In this document: positions 60,595-64,000 of the stretch, piece after piece | How the letters are laid out: each line of letters starts with the position of its first letter | Numbering within the stretch: position 1 is the first letter of the stretch | Origin: Escallonia rubra | Lineage: Eukaryota > Streptophyta > Magnoliopsida > Escalloniales > Escalloniaceae | DNA: 64,000 bases | Assembly (NCBI GenBank): GCA_033065855.1 | Contig: JAVXUO010000938.1 | Coordinates: 225,306-289,305, forward strand | Reading direction: 5' to 3' | Program-made: the position numbers and the translations under genes | Notes under the pieces: generated by a model | The model's input: only the letters and a program-made list of their open reading frames with translations | The model's database searches: none | What the model was told of the DNA's origin: nothing

Positions 60595-61229
60595 GTAGGA
60601 CTCCCTGTACAAAGTCACTGACCAGTTAATTTGTAAAAAGTTAGTTTGTAATTGCAGAAATTGTTGGTAGCCAGTTAATTTGTACAAAGTCAGTAGCCAG
60701 TTAATTCTGTTTGGATAAGCCTTTTATCAGCAATTTTGCCATTAACAAGTTAATTTGTAAACATGTATGTTTGCAAATTGCAATTGCAGAAGAGTAATTA
60801 ATTACCTTAAAAACTAGGCTAAATCCCCCTTCCCCCACTTTGTTTTGCATGCCGAAGTTGTTGGTAGGCTGGTAGCAGCTGCTATTTTCTAAAACTCAAA
60901 CATGTGTAGCTCCGATAAATCTTGTTGTGACATGTTTATGTTCAAATTCCTTTGTGAGGCAGTTTGCTACTAAGTTACTTATGATCTGAAGGGAGATTGG
61001 ATTTGGGCAGTATTGTGGATTTGTGGTGGATTTTATTATTGTTGGATGATATATATATATATTTTTTGCATTTGGATATATGTATTGGCGTATTGTTGAA
61101 TTTGCTGTTGGACTAGTGGACTATTGAAGTGTAAATCTAAAATTATGTGTTTTGTTGGTCCTGTTGGATCTGTTGACTTCTTGTTCTTGCTTTTTTTCTT
61201 ATTCTTTGTTTCGGACTATTGTAGAATCT
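60595..61229. other. hAT-4 5' region right of the insertion
   Basis: AT-rich sequence with repeated CAGTTAATTTGTAAA motifs and a TATATATATATA run at 61052-61063. It probably holds the 5' UTR and an intron of the hAT-4 transposase, because TTGTAG at about 61219-61224 could be the acceptor before the start codon. Confidence 0.45.
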
Positions 61230-63459
61230 ATGGAATCTGTAAACAAGACTCCACCCATTGAGAATGTTGAGGTTGTTGATGTTGAATATGAATGTCCTCA
61301 AGTTTTTACCAACCTTGATGAAGTTGCTAATGATATTGACATTAGTGTTGATGAAAAGTCTATTAGAGGTAAAATTTGGAAATTTTTGATATTGTGGAGG
61401 AGAATAATAAACATTGGGTTGTGTGTATGTGGTGTAAAGCCTCTAGTTTTGCCATGGGGACAACTCCTGATGGGAAGCCATGCAAGGGTACACATGGGAC
61501 TTCAAATATGTATAAACATCTTAAGGTTTGTAGTGTGTACAAAAAAAATTTATGGACGTAAAACAGATGCATTTAGATCATTCTGTGAAATTGAGGTCTA
61601 GAAAGATTTCTCAAGATGTTTATCGTGAAAAAATGGCTATTGCAATGATGAAGCATAACTATCCTTTCTTGGTTGCTGAACATGAGGGTCTTAGGGATGT
61701 TCACGGTTATTTGAATCCGGATGTCAAGCATTATACTCGTAATACTGCAAAAGCTGATTGTTTGAAAATCTCGTTGAGTCAGAAAGACATGCTTAAGCTT
61801 GCTTTGGGTAGAATTCAAGGGAAGCTATGTCTTACGGCGGATGTGTAGACTTCTATTAAATATGAGGTATATCTTTGCTTGAATGCACACTTTGTTGATG
61901 AATATTGGAAATTGCATAGTAGGATTCTTAATTTTTCTCAATTTACTCCGCCACATAATGGTAAATCCTTGTGTAACAAAGCATATGATTTTTTGAAGGA
62001 TTGGGGAATTGAGAAAAAAGTCTTTTGGATCACTTTAGATAATGCCACTAGTTGTGATAACATGCAAGACCACTTGAAGAATAGATTGCTAGTTAACAAA
62101 GTCTTGGTGAGTAATGGGGATTATTTTCATAAACGATGTTCAGCTCATATCTTGAACCTCATTGTGCAAGACGGGTTGAAAGTTGGTAATAAGGCTATTT
62201 ACAAGATTAGGGAAAGCATTAAGTATGTGAAAGGATCCGAGGGTAGGATAATAAAGTTTGCCCAGTGTTGTGAGCAAATTGGCGTGGCTACTTCGATGGG
62301 TTTGCGCATGGATGTTCCCACTCGTTGGAACTCTACTTTCTTTATGCTAGAGTGTGGGCTTAAATTTCGGTCGGCGTTTGTGAATTATTCCCTCATTGAA
62401 TCTAGCTACAAGTATTGTCCTACCAATGAAGAATGGGATATGGGGGCTAAAATTGCAAAGTTTTTGGCCCCATTTGCTGTGATGACCAATCTTGTGTCTG
62501 GAACTGAGTATGTAACTTCAAATCTGTATTTTAATTCAGTGTGGAGAATTCAGCTGCGTATAATGGAAGAGATGAAAAGTGAGAATCTAGTTTTGAGAAA
62601 AATGGCAATGGAAATGTACCCTAAGTTTTTAAAGTATTGGGAATCTTATAGTACTATCCTAGCTATAGCAACAGTGCTTGATCCTCGCAACAAGTTAGGA
62701 TATGTTGAATAGTGCTATGAAAAGATTGAAGCGGGTAGAGGGGAAGATAAGGCAAAAAAACTCAAAAAGAAGATCGAGAAGCTCTATGAAGAATATGTGG
62801 TTCAAAATTCTGTTGTTCCAAAAGATAAAGCTTCAGTTGGTACAAGTATCGTTTGCTTGGAAGAAGATGAGGCCGAAGTAAGTTATTTATTTTTTTATGT
62901 TTACGTTCCTTGTTTACTTGTTTATATTTTTTGTTTAATACATTTCTCATTCAAAAAATGTAGGAGTACTTTAAAGAGCGACGACTTGAGGCCAAGAAGA
63001 AGTCGGATTTAAATCTTTATTTGGAGGAGCCAGCATATGATCGCGTGGAATATGCATATTTGGATGTGTTGGAGTATTGGAAAGACAATCGGTCTAGGTA
63101 TACTATTCTTTCTAATATGGCACGTGACATTATGAGCATTCCAATTACCATTGTTGCATCCGAATCGACTTTTAGTATTGGAGCAAAAGTTCTTTCAAAA
63201 GTTCAGAGTTCACTTACTCCGGATAATGCCCGAGCTTTGGTTTGCCGACGTAATTGGTTGTATGGATATGCAATTCAAAGTAAGTTATTATTTTTAAAGC
63301 ATTCGAATATGAAGTTTATATTTATGTTTTGGGATTTAGTCTAATCATATTTCCTTAAATGTAGGTGATGAGCCGAACGATAGTAACCTTGTGATATCTT
63401 TGCCTATCAATGCAAACACGGATGGTTCGTTGGATGCACGAAGCTTAATGGAGATTTGA
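61230..63459 (+). pseudogene. hAT transposase (zf-BED), decayed
   Basis: The frame starts at ATG 61230 (MESVNKTPPIENVEVVDVEY), shifts near 61380 (one base short in AAATTTTTGAT) and again near 61545 in an A-run. It then has TAG at 61846 and TAG at 62710. The BED zinc finger is recognisable (CMWCKASSF, then HGTSNMYKHLKVC). The core has DNATSCDNM, HILNLIVQDGLKVGNK and PTRWNSTFFM. The C-terminal dimerisation domain has VEYWKDN-like LEYWKDNRSRYTILSNMARD and PITIVASESTFSIGAKVLS. Two introns are apparent (62879-62963 and 63281-63363, GT/AG), and it ends SLMEI-TGA. It is diverged from the hAT-1 transposase and belongs to hAT-4. Confidence 0.88.
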
Positions 63460-64000
63460 AGACTTGAAGTTTTAGTTGACGAGTGACGGCGATGGAATTG
63501 AAGACTTTAATTTCAATGAATTTATGCATATGATATGATGATGTAATTGTTATTTAAAGTTTTTGGATTATGGGCGGGTATTGGGGAATGGGGTTTAGAT
63601 GCTTGAATTTGTTCTTATGGTATTTAACAATTAGTATGCTAGTAACTAGTAAGTAATTAGTAGTAAGTAACTAAGTAGGATATTATGAGTTTTAATGTTT
63701 TATGTGTCATAACTTTTAGTTTTTGGTAAACTGAAAAGTGAAAATTGTTTTTACAATAACAATCAAAGACATGAAATGTGTTGGTAAAATAAGCAAAAGA
63801 AACAAAAAGAGAAAAATAACAGTTAGTAACAAGAAAAAACTGTTTTAAAAAGTGGGTAAAAAGGTGTTTTTANTAATTTTAAAAAAGGACATTACCCGCG
63901 GGTAGTAGCCTACCCGAAAGGGTAGGTACGGTTCCCAGAAAATCGTACCCGAAAAAACTCAGGTATAAATTACCCGACAAGTTTTTACCCGGACCTGACC
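63460..64000. other. hAT-4 3' region with subterminal repeats
   Basis: Transposon 3' UTR, then ACCCGCGGGTAGTAGCCTAC and further CCCG/CGGGTA motifs from 63895 that mirror 55380-55460. One unknown base (n) lies at 63874. The right terminus is not reached. Confidence 0.7.

Larger units (their letters stand above)
55303..64000 (+). mobile_element. Second hAT element, partial at window end (hAT-4), interrupted
   Basis: The left end is TAGACCTGGCAAAAATAAGC at 55303, similar in layout to the TAGAGTTGTCAAAA ends of hAT-1. It is followed by ACCCGTACCCGAACC and GACCCG subterminal repeats. Matching ACCCG/CGGGTA motifs reappear at 63895-64000, so the right terminus must lie just beyond the window. The candidate target-duplication bases at the left are GTGGACGC (55295-55302). 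A decayed transposase lies at 61230-63459. A 4.6-kb insertion splits the 5' part. The host sequence on the left is a CACTA remnant. Confidence 0.78.

Overview
This window is nuclear DNA of a flowering plant, probably a eudicot. The evidence is plant-type spliced genes, a nuclear tRNA-His gene, plant hAT, Mutator-like and CACTA-like transposons, and close matches to Arabidopsis gene families. I cannot name the species. Roughly a fifth of the window is host gene territory with introns; most of the rest is mobile or repeated DNA. LEFT (1-25.6 kb): two host genes lie in tandem on the minus strand, a beta-hexosaminidase (HEXO1 type; 15 coding exons, 25346 down to 10562) and, 2.4 kb further on, MAP kinase phosphatase 1 (MKP1; large first coding exon 8155 down to 5603, last exon not found). 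The Arabidopsis orthologues carry adjacent locus numbers (At3g55260 and At3g55270), so this is conserved microsynteny. Several HEXO1 introns carry insertions. A nuclear tRNA-His(GTG) gene sits head to head with HEXO1, about 150 bp from its start codon. MIDDLE (26-43 kb): a transposon-rich stretch. A Mutator-like element (27655-28868) carries internal AACCCTAA-type arrays, like a relative at 399-1735. A nearly complete hAT element (28934-32714) has exact 8-bp target duplications and a transposase frame broken by two stop codons. Two shorter hAT relatives (32743-33922 and 37059-38428) and a smaller element (39769-40555) follow. RIGHT-MIDDLE (43-53 kb): a six-exon Mn-type cation diffusion facilitator (MTP9/MTP10 type) on the plus strand and a single-exon U2AF35 splicing-factor gene on the minus strand. 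FAR RIGHT (52.9-64 kb): nested transposons. A CACTA-like end lies just upstream of U2AF35. Its remnant is interrupted at 55303 by another hAT element, which runs off the window and has a decayed transposase at 61230-63459. That hAT element is interrupted in turn by a 4.6-kb insertion with 412-bp, apparently perfect inverted arms. The insertion carries an array of hairpin-forming 41-bp repeats, a TATA box and an apparently intact three-exon gene for a protein of about 662 residues (PF04195-like region plus coiled coil). It is the most unusual object in the window. All exon boundaries were read by eye from GT/AG signals, phase and family similarity; no alignment or search was run.
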